Below are positions 1 to 11,626 of a DNA stretch of 64,000 nucleotides, piece after piece; positions within the stretch are counted from its first letter, which is position 1; each line of letters opens with the position of its first letter. The translations under genes and the position numbers were made by a program. The stretch comes from Elmis aenea. Lineage: Eukaryota; Arthropoda; Insecta; Coleoptera; Elmidae. Where the stretch lies: the NCBI GenBank assembly GCA_947652605.1, contig OX393583.1:7543222-7607221 (forward strand), given 5' to 3'. A model generated the notes under the pieces. That model saw only the letters and a program-made list of their open reading frames with translations, made no database searches and was not told the origin of the DNA.

Positions 1-690
1 CCCCCTGGTTCTCCATGATTGTTTTCTCTAAATGAGGTCTTAGCCTGTTTTCCAAAATTCTTTCGTAGACCTTCCCCGCTACAGATAGTAATGATATTCC
101 CCTGTAATTATTACAGCCCATGGTGTCCCCTTTTTTATGTAATGGCATAATGGTAGCTAAATTCCAATCTTCCGGTAATTTTTTGTATTTCCAGGCCAAA
201 TTAAGTATTCTCAGTAGCAGAGTCGTACCTTCAGCTCCCATGTACTTTAACATTTCGGGCTTTATATTGTCGCACCCTGCATTTTTATCATGTTGCTTTC
301 TGAGTTGTCTTGTACTTCAAACTCTGCTGTCTGTTGTACCTCCTCACCTGTTTCGAATAGCTCGTTAAAATATTCAAGCCATCTATTCTTTATCTTTGAT
401 TCTGAGGTTAGTATTTGTCCCTTCTTGTTCTTAACAAATTTCATTTTTGTGTCTTGATCTTTTCTTAAATTGTTCAACGTTCTGTAGAGCAGTGTGGCGT
501 TGCCTCTCCCTTGTTCCTCCATTTTATGGCCCAAGTCTTCCCATGTTTCGCGTTTTGCTTCTATAATTATCCTTTTAACTACGTCTCTTTTTTCCTGGTA
601 TTTAATCTTATCTTCGGGCTTCCCACTTTTTAAGTACATCTTTCTTAACTTTAACCGCCCTTTTGATTTCTGTTTTTTTAAAAATAAATA
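1..690 (-). pseudogene. LINE reverse transcriptase fragment, frameshifted, runs off left edge
   Basis: Minus-strand reading gives the linker before a non-LTR reverse transcriptase (KYQEKRDVVKR, then WLEYFNELFETGEE) followed by the start of the RT domain (PEMLKYMGAEGTTLLLRILN, LPEDW, NYRGISLLSVAGKVYERIL). These are typical of insect LINEs with an endonuclease-RT polyprotein. The frame changes near 610-620 (VKKDVLKKW in one frame, EDKIKYQ in the next) and near 280, inside the KxGKAPGxDNIKPEM motif, so it cannot encode a working enzyme. The catalytic FADD box would lie beyond the left edge. The element probably belongs with the 5'-truncated LINE tails at 6318 and 18693, but that link is inferred. 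Confidence 0.85.
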
Positions 691-1031
691 GTCTAATATT
701 TGTTAAATTAATTTCTATTAAACATTTTGTTTGTGACCATTAATTATCATGAAAACCGCAATAACTCGAGAAATATTAATTTTAGGCATAATAATAAACC
801 TTTAACAAATTTTAAATGTAATTAAATTATCGATAAGAATATGTAAAAATATATAGTGTCCTATTAAAAAAAATTGACTTATCCGTGTTTGAAGTTGAAC
901 GAATTAGACAAAGCATAAAAAACACCCTGTGTATTATTTTAAAATTTTAACTAGTCAGCAATCACTATGATACTATTGTCGAACAAAGTTTCAAAGGAAT
1001 TCGTTCTGTTGTGAAATATCAATATTTTCTT
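691..1031. repeat. AT-rich spacer with one diverged CAGGGTG-family core
   Basis: No gene seen. Bases about 757-925 hold a diverged copy of a repeat found throughout the window: an AACTCGAGAAATATTAATTTTAGG block, a run of A/T, then AAACACCCTGTGTATT. The same order of blocks forms the ~295-bp tandem unit at 36575-38860. Confidence 0.5.
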
Positions 1032-1173
1032 ATGGTGCCTGTCCACGTGAGAGTAAACTACTCTCGATAGCAGCGTCGCCAAGGATACAGCTCCTGAGAG
1101 TAAATCGCGATTGGCTGTATCCTTGGCGACGCTGATATCGAGAGTTGTTTACTCTCACGTGGACAGGCACCAT
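1032..1173. repeat. 142-bp near-perfect palindrome (foldback MITE or hairpin)
   Basis: The sequence begins ATGGTGCCTGTCCACGTGAG and ends with its reverse complement. The arms continue through the GCGTCGCCAAGGATACAG block (about 1071-1088) and its partner CTGTATCCTTGGCGACGC (about 1114-1131), leaving a short central loop. No coding content and no clear target duplication were found, so the superfamily is unknown. A transcript across it would fold into a long hairpin. Confidence 0.85.
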
Positions 1174-1976
1174 TTGGGTAGAGATTCTGTCAAAATTTTC
1201 ATAAAAACTTGAATAACTCAAAAACGATTGATTTTAGACACATAAAACCCTATACATTTTGAAAGACAATTTGATTCTGCATCTAAAAAGTGCAAAATAT
1301 ACAGGGTGTTCTATTTAAGAAAACAAAGTGACGTATAGGTACGTAAAAACAAAACACTGTGTATAGTTGAAAATAATTTTAGGTTATGTAGCAAATTACC
1401 ACAAACAACTTTTATTCGAAATTTTTTTTGTAAATTTGCCACAAGACGAGATATTGATCCGTTGCGTTACTTTTTGTACACCCTGTATAAAGTTTATAGG
1501 AGTTTCCTTTAAAAATAACAAAGCGTTTCCGACAGTCAAAAAAAAAACAAACAAAATACATAACTTTCTATCTTTTAGGTAGCGTTTTTGTACACCGTTT
1601 AAAAACTGTGTTTAAGTATACCCAGTAATAACTTGTCTAGACTCTTTCTAGACGATTCGAAAGAATTAATTCCGCACGTCAGACTTGCTTTGAGCAGCTC
1701 CTTTGTGGGTATTATTATTCCTGTGATTAAACACACTCGTACTATTCCAAGTAATTTTGTCTTCATACCATTTGATCAGGTGTCCTTTGAGCTGTACATT
1801 AACGAAATTGAAATTTACTGTTTATTGCTCACCGGCTAGTGTAGTAGTAATAATTTGAGAACGTGCTTATTACCCCCGCAGTTAATCACTGAAAACCAAC
1901 CCGACCAATATGGGGTTTGACTTATCACCTTGTATTACAAACTCATAATTATAATCTTCTGTTGTTCCTCCCTTAG
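1174..1976. repeat. Diverged CAGGGTG-family repeats, then featureless AT-rich DNA
   Basis: Bases 1208-1320 repeat the dispersed core (AACTCAAAAACGATTGATTTTAG, then ATACAGGGTGTTCTATTTAAG), and 1480-1495 has a TACACCCTGTATA end. From about 1500 to 1955 I see no gene, only short chance reading frames. Confidence 0.5.
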
Positions 1977-2042
1977 TTCCGCGCGTAAATATGGAAATGG
2001 CTCATTCGCGGCGCGCACCAAGATCTTCAGGTCACGACGGAG
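1977..2042 (+). other. Candidate host exon with start codon (unproven)
   Basis: A strong 3' splice site (pyrimidine-rich CTTCTGTTGTTCCTCCCTTAG ending at 1976) is followed by a 66-base CpG-rich stretch with an ATG at 1991 (MEMAHSRRAPRSSGHDG) and then GAG followed by GTAAAG at 2043, an acceptable 5' splice site. This is the best exon-like structure in the window outside transposons. I do not recognise the peptide. The joining exons are not visible, and such signals occur by chance. Confidence 0.25.
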
Positions 2043-2951
2043 GTAAAGCGAAATTTATTTGCGGCAAAGGAAAAGTAAATTTGATTATCATTACCTTTGT
2101 TTGGAACGTGTTTGAGTGGCCGTTTTAAAATGGAACAACAGCTTTGGCCGCAGTTTAAATGTTTAACTTGTTGAGATAGTTGACGCTGCGCTGGGTAAGG
2201 AAAAACGCAGTTTTGTAATTGTTTGCAAAATTGAAAGTTTTCTGATTTTTAAAATTCAAAGGGTTCGGTATAAACTTTTACAGTTGCGTTAGCAAATTAT
2301 TTCTGGCTTAAAAAAAAACAAATTATTTTTGCTCATAGATATTGTTGCGTTGTTTTGTTTTAAAATATGGAAACGTCAAATTAATGGGCTGATAGTAAGC
2401 GTTAGTTTGATATACAGGTGCGTGGGCTTTCCTAGCGCCCCGCCCGTAAGATATAGAAAAAAACTTTATAAAAGCATGGGTTTGAAAAGATCTATTATTT
2501 TTAGCAATAAAAGGTGTCCCATTTTTGCGCCATAACAAAAACAAAGATTTTTTAAATGAAACACCCTTTGTCTTGTTAGGTCTTCCAATGTTATTTTTTA
2601 ACCTCTACATTGATGTCTGTTCACTTTTTGATTTTGTGTCGGGGTTGCCAACTTATAAATTTTTTTCCGAAAAATCTCACATAAGCAGGCTTAACTTAAA
2701 AAAATCGTAGCGACCTACGTCTTGAAGTTAAGAAATAAGTTTTAACAATAATGTTAGTCCGGTTAAAGAGCAACATTTTAACAATAAGAAATTTGAATTT
2801 AGTGATACAAGGTGTTCACAAAAAAAATATCAAACTTTCCAAACTTCAAAGTGACATATCTCATTTTTTACAAATGCCACTACCCTTATTTTATTCCGCT
2901 TTTCGACAGCTTTTCTCCCCTCTTCAATTTTTATAGGGGATGTCCTATGTC
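2043..2951. other. No gene or repeat recognised
   Basis: AT-rich sequence with scattered short open frames that lack coding character. I see no inverted termini or family motif here. Confidence 0.5.
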
Positions 2952-3663
2952 CAGTGATGTGAAATGACGGTCATTTATGATTGTGACGTCATGACCGTCA
3001 TGACCGGTCATATGACCGTCATTTATGATTGTTTTTATAACAATGGTATAAAATTAATGGATATGTAATAGGAATAATAAATAAAAAGCAGAATTATTAG
3101 TATCAGTATCTCTATCTGGGTATTGTATTCCTTCAGAGAAGGCTCTAGAAGTCGAGGGAGTTGAAGGTGATTTTGGACTACTTATGCTGAGAGCTAAACA
3201 TTTTTTAATAAAATTTTTATTTGAGTTTAAACTTGAATTTTACATGCTCTGGGCATTTCTTGCATGTTGTAATTAAATGTTCTGCCATTTTAGTGGCATG
3301 TAATCCGTATCCTTTCTACAAAATTGGCAACGATAAGTAGCTACCTTTTGCTGCGAACTTGCAGGATAACGTACAAAAAAGTAAAATACCTTCCCTTTTC
3401 TCCGCATTGTGTTTACCAACTTTCAGAATACTTTATATAGTGGTATTTACATTTTTATTAACGATATTGCAATTAAGATTAACACAAATCAAGTGACAAC
3501 CACCATGTAAACTTAAAACTGTCATTTTTGGATGTTAGAAAAACTGTCATTTTGAATTTTGGAGCTTAGAATGGTCACGGTCATTTAAAATCATTGTGAC
3601 GTGACGTCATGACCGTCATGACAAACTGTCATGACGCGGTCATATGACACACTCACATCACTG
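2952..3663 (-). mobile_element. hAT DNA transposon, deletion derivative, 8-bp TSD
   Basis: Termini are CAGTGATGTGAAATGAC at the left and CACATCACTG at the right. The flanking octamer CCTATGTC is repeated exactly at 2944-2951 and 3664-3671. An 8-bp duplication with CAGTG...CACTG ends is diagnostic of hAT. Both ends are rich in subterminal ATGACCGTCAT repeats, probable transposase-binding sites (inference). The inside keeps only a BED-finger remnant, so the element cannot move by itself. Confidence 0.93.
3230..3407 (-). pseudogene. BED-type zinc-finger remnant of hAT transposase
   Basis: From an ATG at 3407 the minus strand reads MRRKGKVFYFFVRYPASS, then YRCQFC, and after a frameshift GYGLHATKMAEHLITTCKK. 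The CxxC pair followed by an H and a C spaced as in ATKMAEHLxxxC is the BED zinc finger that heads many hAT transposases. The finger is broken by the frameshift, and the catalytic region is deleted. Confidence 0.7.
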
Positions 3664-4353
3664 CCTATGTCTAAACCCCGTAGTTTTTGAGATATTCAAT
3701 ACTTTTCACAAAAGCAACCATTTAATTGCATTTTTATGCACCGAAGTAGGCCGCGCTGATGCAAAACAAACGCCAAAATGTAAGCAAGTGTCATTTTCTT
3801 GCCACAATGCTTCACAGAGTGCCGGTAAAAATTAAACCGCGTCGTAATTTGTAATTTCACCGGTGGAATAAAATTTTCTGTTGTATTAACGTCGAAACAA
3901 AACAGGATTAAATATAGAACAGTTTAGATTTAAAACCGTCTCGTCAAATCATCATTATTATTCATAAGGATTACTTAATCTGACCTGTTACTCTTCTCGT
4001 ACAGCGTACACCGGAGCTTTTAAGAACTGTCTGATGCCACTCGTTTAGAAAATACATTTTTAAGTTGGCTCTCGCTCAAATGTCAAAGAACATGGTGTAC
4101 CCTTACCTGAAACAAAATAAATAATATTAATAACGTGCAGAAATAGGCTACATAATACAGTCTTAACGATAAATTTCAACACTAAGTCTACTGATTAAAG
4201 GATATTTTGTTAAAGTGGCCAAACTGAATAATTTAAACGAAAAATTCCTTCAGTTTTGTCCCGCTTTTTAAAAGAACCATTTAAAAAAATAAATTCTTGT
4301 TACAGTTCAAGAAAAAACTGTGTATCTTACCGCTAAAGCAGATAATCTTTTAC
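3664..4353. other. No gene recognised between two hAT elements
   Basis: AT-rich spacer. No open frame with coding character, no family motif and no inverted ends seen. Confidence 0.5.
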
Positions 4354-5581
4354 CAGGGTTGAGCAGATTTAAATCAATTGATTTAAATCACGATTTAAAT
4401 CATGATTTAAATCAAGTGATTTTTTTAAAAAAATCATTGATTTAAATCAAGTTTTTTTTTTTTAAATTATCAATTTAAATCACAGATTATATGAGTACAA
4501 TATAATATTTATAATAAAACAAAATTGTATTACTACATATTAGTAATTAAATACACGAAATGGTGAATAAACCATATCAATTTGCTCTTTTAAAGTAATA
4601 TTCATTGTGGAAATGCAAAAATTCAAAAAATAAATGACAAGTTTTTGACGTTAGCGAAGTGAACAGTCAGTTTTTTTCAATTTCCACGGCACTCTATTGC
4701 TTTAATAACGATTTGAAGAAAAATGTCGAATATCTCGAAAAGTATGAGTTTTGGGTATAGGACATTACTTAACAAAATATGAAGTTCTTTTAAAGACGAA
4801 TTCGATGACATAAAAAAATACAGGGGTTTGCATTTGAAAAAATCGAGTTACGAGCTTTTGAAAATCATGGAAGTTGCCACCTATTTATAAACACCCCTGT
4901 ATGTGTGATTCAAATTTTTTCATATCGAGCGAACAGAGAATTTTTTTCTGCATGTCCATACCAAATTACAACTCTGTACTTCAAAATAACTTCAGGAGAA
5001 TTTTTTAAATAAAGACATAAAACCTTGAATAATTTAGAAAATTAATTTTTTTTACAACGCCGTATAAAAACCTGTAGTATTTTATATTGATGCAAAGCTA
5101 AAATTAAGGCGGTCAAAAATATTAAATAAAAAATGGGGTGTTGTATTTGAAATATAAAAGTTGCTGTTAGTTCCAGAAAGGTGACTCACCCTGTATATTT
5201 GAAAATATTTTTATTGTGTTGTTTAGAAAAAACTGTATAAAATAGCATTTGAATCAACTTCATATCTCAAGCCGTTTAGCCAAAATCGACCGATCCCGCA
5301 CTAATGACTCAACCTGTATATAATTAATTAAACATCACCATTTAGCACTGATTTTTTCAAAATTCTTAATCATTATATTTAATTTTTCATTTTGACAACA
5401 ATTCACCAATGAATTAAATATATTGGTTATTAAGTATATTAGCACAAAACAGAAATAGCATGTGAATATGTCACTAAATTCGATAATATGGTACTTGATT
5501 TGAATCAAAAAAATCTGATTTAAATCAAATAAATCGATTTTTTTGATTTTTTAAAAAAAATCATGATTTTTATCAACCCTG
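4354..5581. mobile_element. Non-autonomous hAT element, copy 1 (1.2 kb)
   Basis: The element starts CAGGGTTGAGCAGATTTAAA and ends TTTTTATCAACCCTG, with flanks TCTTTTAC (4346-4353) and TCTGTTAC (5582-5589), an 8-bp duplication with one mismatch. The termini are packed with AAATCAATTGATTTAAATC-type subterminal palindromes. The interior has no transposase but contains CAGGGTG-family sequence (AGGTGACTCACCCTGTATA near 5180). A diverged inverted copy with a perfect duplication lies at 32105-33295. Confidence 0.9.
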
Positions 5582-6317
5582 TCTGTTACCCAACCAATAT
5601 TTCAGGGTTTATTAATCAGATCACCTTATAATTCGCACAGCGATAAAGTAACTTTCAAGTTAAGTAAATGTAATTTACGCTTTAAAAACTGCAAGAGAAA
5701 ATAAAGACACTCCAGATTCTTGGCTGCTTTTATATAAAACTTAACACGTAGATCGTTCAAACCAGTAGTAAAATTTTATTTCAACAACGAATCAGATGTG
5801 ACAATTTTCTAAGACGCCAGTGAATTTCTCATTTTAGTCTGCCCAAAACGAACAAAACGAAAATGACTGCCGAGTTTAGCCATTAAACTTATTAAATATG
5901 AGGCGACATTCATAGAATTCGCCATTCTACAAAAAGTCTAACAATAGTATTCCATTTAGTAATTCCTGGAGTGGTTCAAAAAGCGAGGCGCAACTATAGC
6001 ACAACAGCGAACGCCACTCAGTGCACTTTCACGGTGCAACGCTGCATTATCCAAACGAAAAACTTCATAAACTCAATCTGCGTGCGTTAATCACCCGATT
6101 ACACACGATTCGGCTCTGAAAAAACGCTATAAATCTCTACAAAACCCGGAAATTTAAACATCAGATGCACTACTCCTTAAAATAAGAATTTAAAAAAACA
6201 AGCAAGGTACGCAGTTCAGAAAAACAAATTCTGCTCATTCTAAATTGCAAGAAACTGAGGATGAAAACTTAAACTAAAGTTATTTTATCCTAACTCATAC
6301 GTAACCATTCTTACTTA
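5582..6317. other. Unique-looking spacer, no gene
   Basis: No gene or repeat recognised. Bases about 5950-6120 hold more CpG than the surroundings (GCGAACGCCACTCAGTGCAC, CACCCGATTACACACG). This may be a host regulatory island, but nothing proves it. Confidence 0.4.
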
Positions 6318-6742
6318 AAGTTCAGAAACATGGACACTAACACAAAAACAAAGAATACAGGTACAGCGAATGAGATTTCTGAGAAGAATAGAGGGATGTA
6401 GACTGATCGATAAAATCGGTAACGAAAAAATCCGAAAAACCTAGGAGTTATATTAAGAAAAAGATGGAGACGAATCAAACAAGATGGCTTGGACATCTAC
6501 TACGCATGCCAGAAAGTAGATACGCGAAAATAGGATGGAAAATGAAGATGGAGGGAAAAAGGAATAGAGGAAGACCAGAGATAAAATGGGAAAAAGAAGT
6601 GAGGCAGAGACTAGAAGAAAAAGGAGTCAGCTGAGAGATGTGCCACAATAAGCTATAGGCAGGATGGAGAAACTTAATACAGAAATAGAAAAGCATACCT
6701 CGACACCGAAAGGTACAAAGAGAACCGATTAAGAAGAAGATA
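6318..6742 (+). pseudogene. LINE 3' end (5'-truncated copy, RT C-terminus and tail)
   Basis: Plus strand reads SETWTLTQKQR, MRFLRRIEGCRLIDKIGNEK, TNQTRWLGHLLRMPES and GKRNRGRPEIKWEKEVRQRL, the C-terminal domain that follows the RT in many insect LINEs. A stop and frameshift occur after ENLRKT and again after EEKGVS. The 3' end, CGACACCGAAAGG then AACCGATTAAGAAGAAGAT, matches the copy at 18693-19150 on the other strand. Upstream sequence is unrelated, as expected of a 5'-truncated insertion. Confidence 0.85.
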
Positions 6743-8569
6743 TATTTAAGAAATTACCGCTTTAGTGTACGAGCATTGTAAAATTATAACACAAAATTAT
6801 ATTTATTATTGCCAAATAATGAAGCTATTGGCATGTTTATTTCAAAATTCAAACCTTTTTGTCCAAGAAGCACACAAATTTTTAGTGTATGGAACAAAAA
6901 ATATCAACGTTTGACCTGTTAGCTTTGTCCTCGGATGACCCCACAAGAAACAATCAAGAGGAACAAGGACTGGCGACCCAGTAATCGTTCAAGTTGGACC
7001 TGGCATTGATAATTTAATTAATTCAAGGAGAACAAATATTGTGAAGCAAATTGCTTGTTGATCCAGCTTCTTGTCTATTTTTTTTTAATACAAATTCTTA
7101 CATAATCTTTGAATAATAACAAATATTCTTCCATGTGTTCGTTCAATAAGTTTTTTTTAACTGTCTTGAATTAGGAATAGAAAACGAAAATCTTCAACAG
7201 GGAGTGAGGTAGGATTTAAACAAAATTAATTGTTGCACTTGTTTTAATTAAATTAATAACAATAATAATAAGGAAATTGGTTTCTAATATAACAATTGAA
7301 ACTAAATGTGCTGCGCAAAATAATACAAAAACTCAAAAGTTCGTAGAGAAAAGATAAAATTATAACTTTCTTGGTCTTTTCTTTTAATTCTTCCAAAATT
7401 ACCGCTGTCTTCTTTCATAGCCTACTTGAAAATATTATGTTGCCTTAATAATTAACAATGAAATCTCGGAAATTATCAACTTTAGGTATAAAACAGGCTG
7501 AATGACATGAAGAACAATAAAATTTTCTATAAGACTGTGTAAAAAAATGCAGGGTGTTGTATTTAAGAAAAATGAGTTTTCGATGTTTAAAGTTGCACAA
7601 GTTTGACCAAGCGTACAGACGCCCTGTAAAATATTTTTAAAATTTAGCTGGAGCAAAGTGTTAATTAATTCATTGCCAATCTAAATTTAATACGAATTTT
7701 TCCAGCATTTTTTAACTTTTTAAATGTTAAAAAATTTTGAAAGTGCTCCAACGCTCAAAATTTACGTAAAAATACAAATTTCACGAAAACGGTTCTCTGT
7801 AGACCCATATAACATATAACCCGATACATTTTTTAAAACGAATCCAGGAATATACCGGATATTTTATCTAAAATTTCAAAGTTTGAGTCCGTTTCCGGTT
7901 GAAGCGGAAATCGCGTTGCAACCTCAATATTTTCATCGAATCCGAAAAATACCTTAACGCTCAGAAACAAAATTTCATTGTAATATCTTCAATAGTGTTC
8001 TAGATATTTGTCTGTTTCCATACTTTTGCGCAACACTATATTTTCAGTGCAATTTCGTATAGTTAATTAAAATTTAGGGTGATTTTTCAATTAAACGTAT
8101 CAATTTAAAAACAATATACGTTTACTAAACATCAACCAAACATTTACAAACAAATGTTTGTGTAAATCATAGCACATTGGCCTTAATATCCAATATTACC
8201 GACGTTAATTAAACGACTGTTCATTCAAACAATATCAAATGTGAATGAGAATGGAAGGTTATTTTGATTTAACTAAATTTAAAAACAAAACACTACTTTG
8301 TTGTCTTTTACGATTAGCCCGCAGCTTTTTAATGAAAGCTAGGCCTACCATGCTTTTCATAATTTAAAAAAAAATGCAACTGTGTCTTACAAATCATGAA
8401 TAAACATTTAAACAAATAAATGTCGCTATTTTATAGTTTGAAAAAATGCAGTAGTACATCTCCAAATTGGAATCATTTTGTCAAATTTAACCGACTTTTT
8501 ATCTCTTACAAATTACGACTGACGCACCCTGTATATTATAAAATGCTGTGGCCCTTTTTTTATTCTTCT
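6743..8569. repeat. AT-rich spacer with diverged CAGGGTG-family cores
   Basis: No gene seen. A core copy is at 7455-7625 (AATCTCGG...TTTAGGTATAAAAC, then GCAGGGTGTTGTATTTAAG, then ACGCCCTGTAA). More degraded pieces lie at 7780-7870 (ACGGTTCTCTGTAGACCC) and 8470-8545 (ACGCACCCTGTATATT). Nothing recognised in 6743-7440 or 7880-8460. Confidence 0.5.
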
Positions 8570-8574
8570 TAGTT

Positions 8575-8660
8575 TTTGAGATGGACAGCGTTGCAAATCC
8601 GAAATAAGCAAACGTTTCGTTCGCGCTTGTAGGTGCATCTTCAAGCAGTTCCTACTCCAA
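8575..8660 (-). other. Possible Penelope-type terminal motif (degenerate)
   Basis: The minus strand carries TTGAAGATGCACC, a short spacer, then AACGAAACGTTTGC. The order (C)TGAAGA, a stem-like block, then GAAACG resembles the hammerhead-ribozyme motif described in terminal repeats of Penelope-like elements. A full helix II is not evident, and no Penelope RT is nearby. A similar motif is at 42630. Confidence 0.25.
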
Positions 8661-10430
8661 AAGTAATTTCGGATGTCAAATGCGCAAGATGTCAGCGCTA
8701 AGAATTAAAATGGAAGAATTATAATGTGCACCATCTATAATAATCGAGCGTGATAATATGTACCAGCTAATGTATGTTTTCCAAGAACTGTGGAACTAAT
8801 AGTCATTATCGCGATGAGGAATGTTTAGATATGTCATAGTTTTCTTTTTGTTTTTCTGATCTAGGGGCGATAATGATGTGGCGCGCGTGACAGAATTTTA
8901 TTCTTTCGGGCCTCGAAGTCCGGATAGGTTCGAGTATTTACGTGTGTAGAAGCGTTCATGTTTTGCGATATGGTTGTTTGTAGGCTGCTAAGTAATTTTT
9001 TAAATTGATAATGAATGAAGAACTTGATATAACCCATAACAAAAAGATACGAGGAGCAACAATTAAACGGTTGGGACATTTAGTCAGAGCGTTCATGTTC
9101 TGTGATGATTATTTGCAGGCTGCCCGGTTTTACAAAGGCAAATCAGAATAACAGGAAAGACGGAGAGAGGGGTAAAAAGGATAAATCAATCATTGGAGGG
9201 TAGAAATGGAAATGGAACAAAGATTGGGAAAAGCTAGAAAAATCAAAAACTGCAAAGTGAACTTAGGATGGCGCACAGGGACTATGAGAATGAAAAATAA
9301 TAAACCCCTTCACCATGGGGTAAAAGAGGACTGATTATAACTAACTATAAAATAACCGAATAGATAAAGTAATCAAATGCTTAAAAATAAAACTGCTACA
9401 GAATTACGAGTGGGGGATTTGCTTGTTGGAAATAAAGAAACGAAACGTTTTCTCAACCTATGGCATTGATTTTAAAAATACAAGCAAGCGAAAGAAATTG
9501 CAAACTGGACGTTTCTTAAGATTAACCACTTCTGTAATGCACCATTTACATTTAATTGCGATTAAGAAATGTATTCGTGATTGGTAAAAGAGTTCTTGTG
9601 TAAAACGGTGATGGTAGGTGCGCCGCGTCCTATTTATAGCCGCATTTAAAAATGGTTTAAGCATGTTTCTAAATTGCTCGCTCTCGGATAAACTACTTGG
9701 ATAATGACTTAATGGGGTAATATTTTTAGCTTGTTAAGCTTTTCACGCCAGACTCCCAAACAGGTGTGGATACGTAAGAGTCTGCTTAACATTTCTCGAA
9801 GAGTCTTTTAAAAACGGAATTCAAACGCAATTAGCACCGGAAGTCGTTCCGAGTAAGCGCGCGCCGTCGACGTTGTACGACAAAATTTGCGATTGTTAAA
9901 TTTTCTGGAAATACACAAAGTTTTAAATTCTAATTAAAAAACTTGAGATCGCTCATTAGCGTTACAAGTTTTAAAAAGTCTCAGGGAATTATTTTTAATG
10001 GACTTCTGTTATCAGATATTAAATAAGAAACTTTATATTCGTTGGGGTCTTAAAAGATTTTATCTAATTTCGAGTTGATGTCGGAGTTTGATTTATTCAG
10101 ATTTAATTGTTTTTATTTGAAGCATTTCCAATCGAGTTGTTTTGGAGTTTGTTTTAAAGAGGATTTAAAGTTTTTTCTTTGCTTTAACTAATTATAAGGG
10201 GGGAATTAAGAATCAACGTGCAGAAATACAGAAAATCCCAGATAACTTGTCTCATTATTATTTCAGGACTTGTTTAAAATGGATTTAGAATTAAGCTGTC
10301 CAATTTCATGCTCATTATTGCATACATACATAATCAAACACTGTGTTTAGTTTTTAGTTGTAAAGGTATAAATATAACATAAAGGGAATAGGAATTAAAT
10401 GCATTCTATAAACGTTCTATAAACAAATAT
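8661..10430. other. No gene recognised
   Basis: AT-rich sequence with only chance frames. A small CpG cluster sits at about 9830-9885 (AGCGCGCGCCGTCGACG). An (ATGTTTTGCGATATGGTTG / ATGTTCTGTGATGATTATT) pair near 8957 and 9094 hints at a degraded internal duplication. Confidence 0.4.
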
Positions 10431-11045
10431 CAAAATACTACAGGGTGACAGTAATCTACATGTGTCGCATGAGTAACTTTTAGCAGAGTAAATTGCTGTC
10501 AATTGTTAAAACATAAATAAATGAGTATAACATATTCAATATGAATTTTCCAAAAAAAGAATTGATTGATACGGTCTATGTTGAGGGTGGCGTATTTTCG
10601 ATGCCCATACAGGGGGGGTATCTCGGTTATCAGAGATTTAAAAAAACTAAGTACGTAATCTCGATTTCTTTTTTCGAGAGGAATTTATTGTCGTAAACAG
10701 ATTTTTGATATCTTTTTTAATTTTCGAAATATAGTTTTTTTGGAAATTCAAAGATTTTTTGAGATAAATTGGCAACGTCGCAAAAAAATGAAAAAACAAA
10801 ATACTGTCATATGGAGATTTTCTTGCTGAATTCGATTATGCAAAAATATACTGGGTGTTCAATTTAAAAAAAATACCTTTAGTGACGCCCCACTTTTATG
10901 AAACCCCCTGTATACTTGAAACTAATTTTAAAACATGCACGTGTAGAAATACTATAAGTTTCATAAAAAACTTTTTTTATTAAGTTGACATTAAGGGCAA
11001 TAATGGACTTTATCGCACTAATGGCGCACCCTGTATATAAATAAT
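10431..11045. repeat. CAGGGTG-family repeat segment
   Basis: Contains CTACAGGGTGACAGTAATC at 10439, ATACTGGGTGTTCAATTTAA near 10850, CCCCCTGTATAC near 10905 and GGCGCACCCTGTATATA near 11025. These are ends of the dispersed family, probably several overlapping old insertions. No coding sequence. Confidence 0.55.
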
Positions 11046-11051
11046 TCCATA

Positions 11052-11626
11052 GCCACCTACGTTAAAATTAAAATGTAAAATGATTCCTGTAGATTACGTA
11101 GAATAAGAAAGAAAATCTAAAAAGCCATGGCACACTTGATTTTTGAGATATAAACCAAACTTGACTTTTTTTAAATGGCAACCATTAAAAAGATAATTTT
11201 TCCTTGTTTCATTGATGCTGGGGTAGTAAGTGAACAATCATAAAATATTATGAAATGTAAAAAATATCTTAAACTATTTAAGTTTTTAATTATATGTGTT
11301 TAATTAAGTACAGCTAGCTCAATAATGTAATCTTTTTTTTTCCGCAATGGCCACTTAGATTAAAATTAATAAATACAATAATATTGCTATAACTTGCTTA
11401 TTTTTAAAAATAAACTTAACAACCCACGCATCAAAGAAACGGGGAAAAATTCTCTTTTTAATTAACCTGTAGCTAACTATGGTTTCCAGTTAAAAGTTTG
11501 GCTTATATCTTAAAAATCATGTGTGCCATGGCTTTTTAAATTTTTTTTCTTATTCTACGTAAAAATATCTACAGGAATCATTTCACATTTTGATTTCAAT
11601 GTACGTGGCTCTGAAATTATTTACCA
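11052..11626. mobile_element. Long-inverted-repeat element, arms ~160 bp
   Basis: The left arm (GCCACCTACGTTAAAATTAA, then ATGATTCCTGTAGATTACGT, AAGCCATGGCACACTTGAT, AACCAAACTTGACTT) is repeated in reverse complement at 11450-11626 (AAGTTTGGCTTATATC, ATGTGTGCCATGGCTTTT, ATCTACAGGAATCATTT, GTACGTGGC). The centre, 11215-11440, is AT-rich with no coding content. Exact ends and target duplication were not resolved. Confidence 0.7.

Noticed and set aside
2952..3663. ATGACCGTCAT repeats as hormone-response or CRE elements
   Set aside because: They cluster at the hAT ends and are best explained as transposon subterminal repeats.
6311..6696. Minus-strand frames (MLFYFCIKFLHPAYSL type) over the LINE tail
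   Set aside because: Antisense shadows of the plus-strand LINE C-terminus; the same shadow appears over the copy at 18746.
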